A DNA stretch of 64,000 nt from Pseudonocardia petroleophila (lineage in GTDB: Bacteria > Actinomycetota > Actinomycetes > Mycobacteriales > Pseudonocardiaceae): assembly GCF_014235185.1 (NCBI RefSeq), contig NZ_CP060131.1, positions 255,501 to 319,500 on the forward strand, given 5' to 3'. Each line of letters starts with the position of its first letter. Position 1 is the first letter of the stretch. Shown in pieces: positions 53,110 through 60,902 of this stretch. The translations under genes were made by a program, and so were the position numbers. The notes beneath the pieces are model-generated. The model did not search any database and was not told where the DNA came from. It was given only the letters and a program-made list of their open reading frames with translations.

Positions 53110-54077
53110 ATGGCCGAGCACGGAGTACCCGTCGGACTGCTCGCCGCTGCGGTGGAGCGGGCGCTGTGGGCACCGTCGGTGCACAACACCCAGCCCTGGC
53201 GCTGGCGGTTCACCGCCAGCGGGATCGAGCTGCACGCCGACCCGGCCCGGCACCTCACGGCCACCGACCCCGACGGTCGCGATCTCGTCCTGAGCTGCGG
53301 CGCGGCGCTGCACCACCTCCGGGTCGCCCTCGCCGCCGCGCACCTGTCGGCACACGTCCACCGCTCCCCGCACCCGAGGACCGCCGGCACCTAGCGACCG
53401 TGCAGGTCCACACCGGTCCCGCCGAGTCCGGGCTCGCCGAGCTGAGCCGGGCCATCGAGGAGCGCCGCAGCGACCGCCGTCCGTTCGGCGCCGCGCCGGT
53501 CCCCGCGTCGACGATCGCTCGGCTCGTGGCCGGCGTGACGCGGTACGGCGCGACGCTGCACCCGGTGATCGACCCCGGGGCGCGCCGGCGGCTCGACGAG
53601 GTGCTGGCCGACGCCGGAGCGCGGCAGCGCTTCGTACCCGGCTACGCCGCGGAGCTGACGATCTGGAGCCACCGCTGGACCGCGGCCCGCGACGGCGTCC
53701 CGGCGGCGGCCCGCACCGTCCACGCCACGCACCCGGACCTGCGGGCGTTCCCCCGCGGCGCCCTCGCCGCCGCCCGGCCCCCGCACGACGGTTCCATCCT
53801 GCTTGTCCTCACCACCGTCGGCGACGAGGTCCTCGACCACCTGCTCGCCGGCGAGGCGGCCAGCGCGGTCCTCCTCACCGCGACCGACCAGGGGCTGGCT
53901 ACCACACCGCTGAGCCAGTCACAGGAGGTCCCCGCCACCCGCGCGCGCCTGGCGTCGTCGGTCCTGCACTCACCGGACCATCCCCAGCTGGTGATCCGGG
54001 TCGGCCACCCCGGCCCGGACCCGGGAAGGATCGGGCGGACCCCACGCCGCACCCTGGACGCGGTCCTGCTGCACTGA
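53110..54077 (+). pseudogene. Frameshifted Acg-family nitroreductase-like gene
   Basis: ATG 53110 begins MAEHGVPVGLLAAAVERALWAPSVHNTQPWRWRF, the typical opening of Acg-type (Mycobacterium Rv2032/Rv3131-like) nitroreductase-fold proteins. At about 53370 the frame is lost (stop TAG 53392-53394). The protein resumes in another frame as PEDRRHLATVQVHTG and SRAIEERRSDRRPFG, and runs to TGA 54075-54077. One indel separates the two halves. Relatives belong to the dormancy regulon of mycobacteria and are thought to sequester flavin. Confidence 0.8.
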
Positions 54078-54179
54078 TCCGGCCACGGGATCGACCGGCG
54101 CCACCCAGTGGGGCCGGCCTGGGACGTTCGGCCCTCCCGACAGGGCTCAACGGCGGCGGCCCGGGCCCGCCGCCGGCCG

Positions 54180-54359
54180 GTGGCTTCGACCCGCGACGAC
54201 GAGAGGCAGGCCGAGACCATCTCCGTGTTCCTGCTGGACGACCACGAGACCGTCCGGCGCGGCATCGCCCAGCTGCTGGAGTCCGAGGACGACATCGCGA
54301 TCGTCGGCGAGGCCGGCGCCGCCGCCCAGGCACTGGCCCGCATCCCCGGCCGCGCGCCG
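54180..54359 (+). pseudogene. N-terminal fragment of a DosR/NarL-type response regulator
   Basis: About 60 codons give ISVFLLDDHETVRRGIAQLL and VGEAGAAAQALARIPG, almost the exact opening of the DosR/DevR receiver domain. The phospho-acceptor Asp region and the DNA-binding domain are missing; the frame ends at a junction near 54360 with opposite-strand sequence. Confidence 0.7.
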
Positions 54360-54809
54360 CGTCCTCGGAGGTGTGCACGACGGCCGTCGTGACGAGCGGC
54401 AGCCCGGCCGCGCGGGCGAGCTCCGCGCCGGGTCGAGCCGGCCACCGCCCGGGCGGTCGGCCGGCGCGGCGGCCACGACCTCGCGGGCGCGTCCGGCGTC
54501 GACCCCGGTCGGCTGCGGGGCCGGGTCGTGGCTGCGGCGCAGCCACCGGGAGCGGCTCACCGCCCGCGCAGCGGTCGCCGGATCGGCGAACGAAGGCGTC
54601 CACGCGGCGCCGCCCGCCCGATCCGGACGTGGTCCCGCCACGGCGTCAGGCTGGCCCAGCCGAACGGCGACGACGGGCCGTGCCGGTCGGCCGGCCAGCA
54701 CGGCGCCGATCCTGTCGAGCGGGTCGCCCAGCGCGGTCTCGGCCGAGATCGCGAGGATGGCGTCGACCGTGGGGTCGGCGAGCAGCGTCTCGATGACGCG
54801 GCCGAACAC
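54360..54809 (-). pseudogene. Internal fragment of an NDP-forming acyl-CoA synthetase
   Basis: Reading leftwards, VFGRVIETLLADPTVDAILAIS, LGDPLDRIGAVLAGRPARPVVAVRLGQ and FADPATAARA resemble the CoA-ligase portion of ADP-forming acetyl-CoA synthetases. Later pieces (AELARAAGLPLVTTAVVHT) are in a different frame. There is no start and several frame changes. It meets the DosR-like fragment head-on, so a rearrangement joined them. Confidence 0.5.
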
Positions 54810-54810
54810 G

Positions 54811-55281
54811 TCTGCCGAAACGGTGGCCGTGGTGTCGACCGCCGGGGAAAGGGCCGCCGACGAGGCCGGCCGGATCGTCGCCGCCGCCCGGCTCGACGCC
54901 GTGGCGCAGCTCGCCGGCGCGGCCGCGCGGATCCGCCGGGAGACCGACCGCGAGCTCGCCGAGACGATCGCGGCGGCCGAGGGGGAGGCGGCGCTGGGGC
55001 GCGCGAGCGGACCGGCCCCTGGGTCGAGCGCGTCGTCGCCGTGGTTGCCGACCCCTCGGCGACACCGGCGCGCGGGACCGGGTGTCGTGGGCGCCGGATG
55101 GGTCGCCGGGACCGTGCGGGCCCGGGCGATGGCCCGGCGCCGGATCGGGGCCGCCGGGGCGCGCGCCCTGGCCGCGAGCTCCTCGCTCGACGTCGCCCTC
55201 GCGGGCCTGGTCGGCTCGCCCTACGGCCACGACGTCCGCGGTGGCATGACGCTCGCGCAGGCGCAGCACGCCTGGCCCTGA
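54811..55281 (+). pseudogene. Broken helical protein, possibly A/V-type ATPase subunit fragments
   Basis: The sequence first reads as a long helix (GERAADEAGRIVAAARLDAVAQLAGAAARIRRETDRELAE), then shifts frame (WVERVVAVVAD), then returns to WVAGTVRARAMARRRIGAAGARALAASSSLDVALAGLVGSPYGHDVR. The last part recalls the AC39/subunit C family of A/V-type ATPases, but only weakly. At least two frame changes and a premature stop (55279-55281) mark it as decayed. Confidence 0.35.
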
Positions 55282-55577
55282 AGGTCCAGAAGCAGGTCGG
55301 CCTCGACCCGTCGCTCAACATCGTCGTCCTCGGCCGGGACGGGTCCGTGCACCGCTGCTTCCTTCCCCGAGAAGGTCGACTTCGACGACGACGGCACCGG
55401 CGACGCACGCCGCCTCTACCCCCCTCGGCCGGTCGGTTCCGGTTGTCCTCGACCCCGACCACGGCTTCGGCGAACCCACCCTCACCACCGGGGCGCGCAC
55501 AGAGTCGATCGCCGAACTCGTCGCCGCCGGCGAAACAACGCGAACGGGTCGCCACCGTCTACGACATCACTGTCAAG
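55282..55577 (+). pseudogene. DUF433-type antitoxin-like fragment cut by the IS element
   Basis: Scattered over two or three frames: VGLDPSLNIVVLGRDGSVHRCF, EKVDFDDDGTGDARRLYP, VVLDPDHGFGEPTLTTGARTESIAELVAAGE and VATVYDITV. The last two pieces match the DUF433 (VapB-like antitoxin) core. The frame runs into the left inverted repeat of the IS3-family element. Confidence 0.5.
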
Positions 55578-55603
55578 CACCGGGTTTGATGGAGGCTGGG
55601 TTG

Positions 55604-56470
55604 TCACGCGTCGGCGGTCGGCCGGGCGCAGGTCTGGGTGGTGTGTAGTGCCTCGTACTCGACCGGCGGGACGAGCCCCAGCTCGCCGTGAAGCCGACGG
55701 TGGTTGTACCAGTCGACGTACTCGGCGACCGCGATCTCCAGGTCGTTGATCCCGTGCCACGGCCCCTTGTTCCGAACCAGCTCGGCCTTGAACAACGAGT
55801 TCAACGCCTCGGCCATCGCGTTATCGTAGGAATCACCGACCGATCCGACTGAAGCGACCGCCTCAACCTCGGCCAGCCGTTCCGAATAGCGCACCGCTGT
55901 GTATTGCACGCCGCGGTCCGAGTGGTGAATGAGAGCGGACACGTCGACCCCGGCGTGCTGATGGGTCCAGATGCCCATGTTCAACGCGTCGAGCGCGAGG
56001 TCGGTGTAGAGATTCGTGGACAACTGCCAGCCCACGATCCGCCGCGAGAACACATCGAGCACGAACGAGGTGTACACCCATCCGGAGAACGTTCGGACGT
56101 AGGTGATGTCGGCGACCCACAACTGATTCGGAGCGGTCGCTGTGAACTCGCGGTCAACCAGGTCAGGCCGGGTGTCCGGGCCGGGTCCGCGACGAGTCGT
56201 GGTCGGTGCCTTCACCCGCGACACCCCGCGCAGACCAGCGGTCTTCATCAGCCGGCCGACCGTGCACCGGGCCGCGTGTCGACCACCGACCCCGCCCTCG
56301 CGGCCGAGTTGCGCCCACACCTTCACGACTCCGTACACGCCGTAGTTCTCCTTGTGTACTCGCCGGATCTCGGTGAGCGTTTCCGCATCGGTGATCGACC
56401 GCAGTGAGGGTGGGCGGGTCTTGTTCGCGTAGTAGGTGCTCGGAGCGATCTGCACGTCGGCATCTTTCAA
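55604..56470 (-). CDS. IS3-family transposase OrfB (DDE integrase domain)
   Basis: 288 residues from the first in-frame TTG. It has an HTH_21-type segment (ETLTEIRRVHKENYGVYGVVKVWAQL) and then the rve integrase core with DDE residues in WVADITYVRT, IHHSDRGVQYTAVRY and GDSYDNAMAEALNSLFKAEL. Upstream, the family-typical VVDYIDK is one frame away from NRDEFGVEPICAVLKDADV, separated by a run of six adenines at about 56510 (AAAAAAC). OrfB may therefore depend on slippage there, or the extra A inactivates it. Confidence 0.85.
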   Translation of the reverse strand: MKDADVQIAPSTYYANKTRPPSLRSITDAETLTEIRRVHKENYGVYGVVKVWAQLGREGGVGGRHAARCTVGRLMKTAGLRGVSRVKAPTTTRRGPGPDTRPDLVDREFTATAPNQLWVADITYVRTFSGWVYTSFVLDVFSRRIVGWQLSTNLYTDLALDALNMGIWTHQHAGVDVSALIHHSDRGVQYTAVRYSERLAEVEAVASVGSVGDSYDNAMAEALNSLFKAELVRNKGPWHGINDLEIAVAEYVDWYNHRRLHGELGLVPPVEYEALHTTQTCARPTADA

Positions 56471-56530
56471 TACCGCACAGATCGGCTCGACTCCGAACTC
56501 GTCCCTGTTTTTTGTCGATGTAGTCGACGA

Positions 56531-56851
56531 CTACCTTTGTGGGCGGTCGAGCTCCGCCGCGAAGAAAGCCGATGCGGACTTCAGGATCGCGTTGGCCCGC
56601 CGCAACTCGCGGACCTCTCTTTCCAGTTCCGCGAGTCGAGCTGCGTCATCGGTCGTCGTACCCGGCCGGATGCCCTGATCGATCTCGGCCCGGGCGACCC
56701 AGCCGCGTAAGGTCTCCGCGCTGATCCCCAACTGCTCGCCGATCCGTCGGCACGCGCCCTTGCCGCTGCTACCCGGCTGGGACCGGGCGTCGAGCACGAG
56801 CCGGATGGCCCGCTCCCGCAGCTCATCGGGGTACTTCCTCGGCGCTGCCAT
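56531..56851 (-). CDS. IS3-family transposase OrfA
   Basis: 106 residues. HTH_Tnp_1 domain (RKYPDELRERAIRLVLDA, GACRRIGEQLGISAETLRGWV) followed by a leucine-zipper helix (LAELEREVRELRRANAILKSASAFFAAEL), the normal OrfA layout. It ends at TAG 56531-56533. A -1 frameshift near the end would normally produce the OrfAB transposase. It starts with ATG at 56851 after GGAGGAGC. Confidence 0.9.
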   Translation of the reverse strand: MAAPRKYPDELRERAIRLVLDARSQPGSSGKGACRRIGEQLGISAETLRGWVARAEIDQGIRPGTTTDDAARLAELEREVRELRRANAILKSASAFFAAELDRPQR

Positions 56852-57072
56852 CGTTCCTTGCTCCTCCTGGGTTGATGGTCTCCATCAAACCCGGTGCGAG
56901 ACAATCTGGGTGACCAACTGGGTGACAACGTATGCGACCGCCAGCAGACGCCGCTGCCCCTCCTGGTCCGGCTGGTCAAGGCGCCGTCTGCCTGATCCGG
57001 GACGAGGAGTCGAACACACCGGACGGTCCGAAGACCGGATCCGCTCGCCTTCGCTATCGTCATTCACATGAA

Positions 57073-57126
57073 CCCCTGCCGTACGCAGGGGTGCAAAGCG
57101 TGGGGGTTCAAGTCCCCCCTCGGACA
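57073..57126 (+). other. tRNA 3'-end-like segment, candidate attachment site
   Basis: GGGGG-TTCAAGT-CCCCC (57102-57118) is a perfect T-arm, followed by a 7-base acceptor strand CTCGGAC and discriminator A. Upstream, CCCCTGC-CGTAC-GCAGGGG (57073-57091) forms a stem like an anticodon arm, but its loop lacks the universal U33. No D-arm is visible. It looks like the 3' part of a class II tRNA gene, the kind of remnant left where islands integrate. Confidence 0.45.
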
Positions 57127-57292
57127 CCCACTGAGTTCCCCGGAGCAGGGCGTTCGCCCCCTCCGAGCATCGATCCGCACCCTCGACACGCGGCGACCGG
57201 CCGACCCCTCGCGCCCGGGCCCAGGACGGGCCATGATCGCGCGGGCGGCCGCGCTCGCGCGGGCCGCGACACCACGACGCGGAGGTGGCTCG

Positions 57293-58165
57293 ATGGGCAC
57301 GGTGCAGCAGTTCCGGTTCGACGGTCGGGACGGGGGGTCCGTCGCGGGGTACCGCTGGGAACCCGATGGCGCGCCGCGCGGCGTCGTGCAGCTCACCCAC
57401 GGCGTCGGCGAGCACCTGCGCCGCTACGACCACCTCGCGCGGACCCTCAACGCCGCCGGCTTCCTGGTGCTGGGCCACGACAGCCGCGGGCACGGCGCGA
57501 CGATCGCCGCCGGGGCCGAGCCCGGCGTCATCGGCGCCGACGGCTGGCGCCGGACCGTCGAGGACATCGGCGTGCTCGGGGAGCGGGCCCGCGCGGAGTT
57601 CCCCGGGCTGCCGCTGGTCCTGCTCGGGCACAGCATGGGCTCGTTCGCCACCCAGCAGTTCCTGGTCGACGGCGGCGACCGGGTCGACGCCGTCGTGCTC
57701 AGCGGCACCGGCGCGCTCGACCTGCTCGAACCCGCCCTCGACCTCGACGCCGGCCTCGACCTGTCCGGGTTCAACACCCCGTTCGAGCCCGGCCGCACCG
57801 GGTTCGAGTGGCTCTCCCGCGACGAGGCCCAGGTCGACCGCTACGTCGCCGACCCGCTCTGCGGCTTCGGCTACGACGTCGAGGCGCTCAAGGCCGTCTT
57901 CGCGGGCGCCCGCACCGCCGCCGATCCCGACCGCGTCGCCGGCATCCGCTCCGACCTGCCGATCCTCGTCACCGTCGGGGACGCCGACCCGGTCAACGCC
58001 GGGCTCGCGCTGGTGCACGCCCTCGTCGACCGCTACCGCACCGCCGGCGTCACCGACGTGGAGCTGCACGCCTACCCCGGCGCACGGCACGAGGTGTTCA
58101 ACGAGACCAACCGCGACGAGGTCGAGGCCGACCTCGTCGCATGGCTGGACCGGGTGCTGGGGTAG
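57293..58165 (+). CDS. Alpha/beta hydrolase, monoacylglycerol lipase-like
   Basis: 290 residues. Serine hydrolase of the Hydrolase_4 (lysophospholipase/monoglyceride lipase) type: oxyanion region QLTHGVGEHLRRYDHLARTL, DSRGHG, nucleophile GHSMGS, acid VGDADPV and catalytic His in PGARHEVFNE. No signal peptide, so cytoplasmic. GGAGGTGG at 57281-57288 fixes the ATG. It is a single gene on the chromosomal side of the tRNA-like segment. Confidence 0.85.
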   Translation: MGTVQQFRFDGRDGGSVAGYRWEPDGAPRGVVQLTHGVGEHLRRYDHLARTLNAAGFLVLGHDSRGHGATIAAGAEPGVIGADGWRRTVEDIGVLGERARAEFPGLPLVLLGHSMGSFATQQFLVDGGDRVDAVVLSGTGALDLLEPALDLDAGLDLSGFNTPFEPGRTGFEWLSRDEAQVDRYVADPLCGFGYDVEALKAVFAGARTAADPDRVAGIRSDLPILVTVGDADPVNAGLALVHALVDRYRTAGVTDVELHAYPGARHEVFNETNRDEVEADLVAWLDRVLG

Positions 58166-58168
58166 GGC

Positions 58169-58633
58169 TCAGAGCGGGACCACCAGCCGGGCCCGCCCCT
58201 GCTCGGCGGCGTAGTTCAGCGTGTACCAGGTGCCGCCGCCGAGCGACTCCTCCCCGCGCGGGAACCCGATCACGAAGCCGGAGTGCTCGACCATCCACCG
58301 GTCCCGCGCGTGGTAGGCCGCCTTGCCGAGCAGCGTCGCCCCCATCTCGACGACGCCGGCGAGGCGGTCCTCGCCGCGCAGCCGCTCGACGACCTCCGCC
58401 GGTCCGGGGGGCTGGTCGACGGTCCGGCACGGCACCACGACGGTCAGCGCCGACTCCGAGTGCGCCGCCAGCCACTGCAGGGCGGCCGTGTCGACGCCCG
58501 ACGCCCCGCCCACGTAGAAGTGCGCCGCGGGCCCCGCGAACGGCCGGAGGTAGGCCTCGAACACCTCCGCCAGCCGGTCGTCGGGGGCATCGCCGATGCT
58601 GCGGGTGCCGGTGATCGCCACGTTGCGTTCCAC
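58169..58633 (-). CDS. SLOG/DprA-like Rossmann-fold protein
   Basis: 154 residues. VAITGTRSI, then YVGGASGVDTAALQWLAAHSESALTVVVP, SGFVIGFPRGEESLGGGTWYTLNYAAEQGRARLVVPL follow the beta-alpha pattern of the SLOG superfamily (DprA/LOG-like), which binds nucleotides or related ligands. Its role is unknown. GTG 58633 is preceded by GAGGAG. It converges on the lipase gene with three bases between. Confidence 0.65.
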   Translation of the reverse strand: MERNVAITGTRSIGDAPDDRLAEVFEAYLRPFAGPAAHFYVGGASGVDTAALQWLAAHSESALTVVVPCRTVDQPPGPAEVVERLRGEDRLAGVVEMGATLLGKAAYHARDRWMVEHSGFVIGFPRGEESLGGGTWYTLNYAAEQGRARLVVPL

Positions 58634-58734
58634 TCGGGCGCGCTCCTCGAAGGGTCATGAGTGCTGCGGAGTGCCGAACGTACCGCTCCCGGCCGTCCGG
58701 ACCGAGGGTTGACGGCCGTCGCGGCCCGGCCCTA

Positions 58735-58746
58735 TAACGATCGTTA
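58735..58746. promoter_or_regulatory. TAACGA-TCGTTA palindrome, probable TetR operator
   Basis: A perfect 12-base palindrome 26 bases before the acyl-CoA ligase start, typical of TetR-family operators. The TetR gene is the second gene of the same operon. Confidence 0.6.
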
Positions 58747-58771
58747 CATCGGTCGGCGGACGGGGGGCGGC

Positions 58772-60307
58772 ATGGACGGGGACCGGGCGGGGACCGTGGG
58801 CGAGGCGCTGGTGCTCGCCGCGGCGCGGCACCCGGACGCGGTGGCGCTGGTCGACGGCGCCGACCCCGCGCGACGGTGGACCTTCGGCGAGCTGGAGGCG
58901 GAGAGCCGGCGCGCGGCGCGGGGCCTGCTCGCGCGGTTCGCGCCCGGCGAGCACGTCGCCGTCTGGGCCCCGAACCGCCCGGAGTGGATCGTGCTGCAGT
59001 TCGGCGCGGCGCTGGCCGGGCTCGTGCTGGTCACCGTCAACCCCGCGCTGCGCGCCGCCGAGGTCCACGACGTGCTGGAGCGCTCCGACGCGGTGGGCGT
59101 GGTCGTCGAGGGCTCCTACCGCGGCACCGACCTCGTCGCGACGGTGGAGTCCGGCCGGGCGCGGCTGCCCGCGCTGCGCGAGGTGTGGTCGTTCGCGCGG
59201 TGGGACGAGCTGCTGGCGGGCGACGGCGGCGACCTGCCCGTCGTCGATCCCGGGTCGACCTGCCAGATCCAGTACACGTCCGGGACGACCGGCGCCCCGA
59301 AGGGCGCGATGATCACCCACCGCGGGATGGCCCGCAACGGCGCGCTCTACGCCACGACGATCGGGGCGGGCCGCGACGACGTCTGGGTCAACGCGATGCC
59401 GCTGTTCCACACGGCCGGGTGCGGCCTGGCGACGCTGGGCGCGGTGCAGACCGGCGGCGCCCAGGTCCTGGTCCCCGGCTTCGACGCCGACCTCGTCCTG
59501 GACCTGCTGCAGGGGCAGCGCGGCACGCTCGTGCTCCAGGTGCCGACCATGCTCGTCCGGCTCGCGGAGGCGCAGGCGGCGCGGCCGCGGGACCTGTCGA
59601 CCTGGCGCCTGACCACGCTCGGCGGGGCCCCGGTGGCCCCGGAGCTGGTGCGCCGCGCGCAGGACGAGCTCGGCGTCGCGGTCGCGATCGGCTTCGGGCA
59701 GACCGAGTCGAGCCCGTACATCACCCACACCCTCCCCGACGACCCGCACCCGGCGTGGGAGCGCACCGTCGGGCCGCCGATGGACGGCATCGAGGTCCGC
59801 GTCACCGTGCCCGGCACGGCCGAGGAGGCCGCCCCCGGCGAGGTCGGCGAGATCTGCACGCGCAGCGCGTGCGTCATGCGCGGGTACTACCGCGACCCCG
59901 ACGCCACCGCGGCGGCGATCGACGCCGGGGGCTGGCTGCACACCGGCGACCTGGGCCGGTTCGACGAGCACGGCTACCTGCAGGTCGCCGGGCGCCTCAA
60001 GGACATGATCATCCGGGGCGGCGAGAACGTGTACCCGCGCGAGGTCGAGGACGTGCTGCTCGAGCACCCCGCCGTCGACGAGGTCGCGGTGGTCGGCGCG
60101 CCCGACCCGGAGTGGGGCGAGACCGTCGCGGCGTTCGTCCGCTCCGAGCGGGGTGTCACCGGGGCCGAGCTCGAGGCGTTCTGCCGGGCCCGGCTGGCGT
60201 CGTTCAAGGTCCCGCGGGTGTGGCGCGTCGTCGACGGGTTCCCGCAGACGGCGTCGGGGAAGATCCAGAAGTTCCAGCTGGCCGCGCGGCTCGCCGAGGG
60301 CCGGTGA
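58772..60307 (+). CDS. Acyl-CoA synthetase (AMP-forming, FadD-like)
   Basis: 511 residues of the ANL superfamily. P-loop-like YTSGTTGAPKG starts at residue 168. A8-type motif WLHTGDLGRFDEHGYLQVAGRLKDMIIRGGENVYPREVE and the C-terminal catalytic Lys in PQTASGKIQKFQL are intact. It activates a carboxylic or fatty acid via an acyl-AMP intermediate. It is followed by a TetR gene with GTGA overlap and preceded by a palindromic operator, so the unit is probably autoregulated by an acyl-CoA signal. Confidence 0.9.
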   Translation: MDGDRAGTVGEALVLAAARHPDAVALVDGADPARRWTFGELEAESRRAARGLLARFAPGEHVAVWAPNRPEWIVLQFGAALAGLVLVTVNPALRAAEVHDVLERSDAVGVVVEGSYRGTDLVATVESGRARLPALREVWSFARWDELLAGDGGDLPVVDPGSTCQIQYTSGTTGAPKGAMITHRGMARNGALYATTIGAGRDDVWVNAMPLFHTAGCGLATLGAVQTGGAQVLVPGFDADLVLDLLQGQRGTLVLQVPTMLVRLAEAQAARPRDLSTWRLTTLGGAPVAPELVRRAQDELGVAVAIGFGQTESSPYITHTLPDDPHPAWERTVGPPMDGIEVRVTVPGTAEEAAPGEVGEICTRSACVMRGYYRDPDATAAAIDAGGWLHTGDLGRFDEHGYLQVAGRLKDMIIRGGENVYPREVEDVLLEHPAVDEVAVVGAPDPEWGETVAAFVRSERGVTGAELEAFCRARLASFKVPRVWRVVDGFPQTASGKIQKFQLAARLAEGR

Positions 60308-60885
60308 GCGCACCGCGCGGCACCCGGGAGGCCGTGCTGGCCGCCGCGGCCGCCCTGCTGGCCGACCGCGGGGCGGGCGGGTTCTCGGTGCGGGCCGTCG
60401 CCGCCGGGGCCGGCTGCTCGACCATCTCGATCTACCACCACTTCGGCAGCAAGCAGGAGCTCCTCGACGCGGTCTACGTCGCCGCGTTCGAGCGGCTCGG
60501 CGAGATCCAGGCGCCGCCCGCCGACGCCACCGCCCCCCTCGACGTCGTCTGGTCCATCTCGATGGGCCTGCGGCGGATGGCCCTGGAGAACCCCGCCTCC
60601 TACCGCGTCATGTTCTCCCCGGCGCTGCCCGACGTCGTGCCCTCGCGGAGCGCGCGCGACGCCGCCCGCCGCAACTACCACCGCTACCTCGACGCCGTGC
60701 GGGCCTGGTCGGCGGACGAGCCGCTCGTCGTCGCGCCCGAGCTGGCGGCGCACATCCTCTGGACGGCGGGCCACGGCCTGCTCATGGCCGAGCTGGCCGG
60801 GCTCGCCGCGCCGGGGACCGACGCGACCGCCGCCTTCGAGACCGCGGTCCGCGTCGTGCTGGACGGGCTGCGCAGCCGGGGCTGA
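60304..60885 (+). CDS. TetR-family transcriptional regulator
   Basis: 193 residues. N-terminal HTH: REAVLAAAAALLADRGAGGFSVRAVAAGAGCSTISIYHHFGSKQELLDAVY, the TetR signature. The C-terminal part has TetR_C_33-like features (SYRVMFSPALPD). The GTG at 60304 overlaps the ligase stop (GTGA). It likely represses its own operon at the palindrome 58735-58746. Confidence 0.9.
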   Translation: MSAPRGTREAVLAAAAALLADRGAGGFSVRAVAAGAGCSTISIYHHFGSKQELLDAVYVAAFERLGEIQAPPADATAPLDVVWSISMGLRRMALENPASYRVMFSPALPDVVPSRSARDAARRNYHRYLDAVRAWSADEPLVVAPELAAHILWTAGHGLLMAELAGLAAPGTDATAAFETAVRVVLDGLRSRG

Positions 60886-60902
60886 CGTCCCGTCAGCCCC
60901 GG
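60876..60902. terminator. Bidirectional hairpin between convergent genes
   Basis: A perfect 12-bp stem (CCGGGGCTGACG and complement) with TCC loop spans the stop codons of the TetR and GTPase genes, so both genes end inside it. Confidence 0.7.

Larger units (their letters stand above)
55577..56897 (-). mobile_element. IS3-family insertion sequence
   Basis: The element is bounded by 18-base inverted repeats, GCACCGGGTTTGATGGAG at 55577-55594 and its exact complement at 56880-56897, giving ~1.32 kb. It holds two overlapping-type transposase frames on the minus strand. I see no direct target duplication next to the repeats, so one flank may have been rearranged or the element is old. Slightly lower GC and a different codon style than neighbours fit recent arrival. 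Confidence 0.9.

Noticed and set aside
56897..57066. Integrase C-terminal remnant on the minus strand next to the tRNA-like segment
   Set aside because: The frame (QRRLLAVAYVVTQLVTQIVSH) is suggestive in position but has no catalytic motif, so it cannot be supported.
57026..57126. A complete tRNA gene of about 101 bases
   Set aside because: Acceptor pairing is 6 of 7, but no D-arm with GG loop is found and the anticodon-like loop lacks U33, so only a 3' segment is supported.
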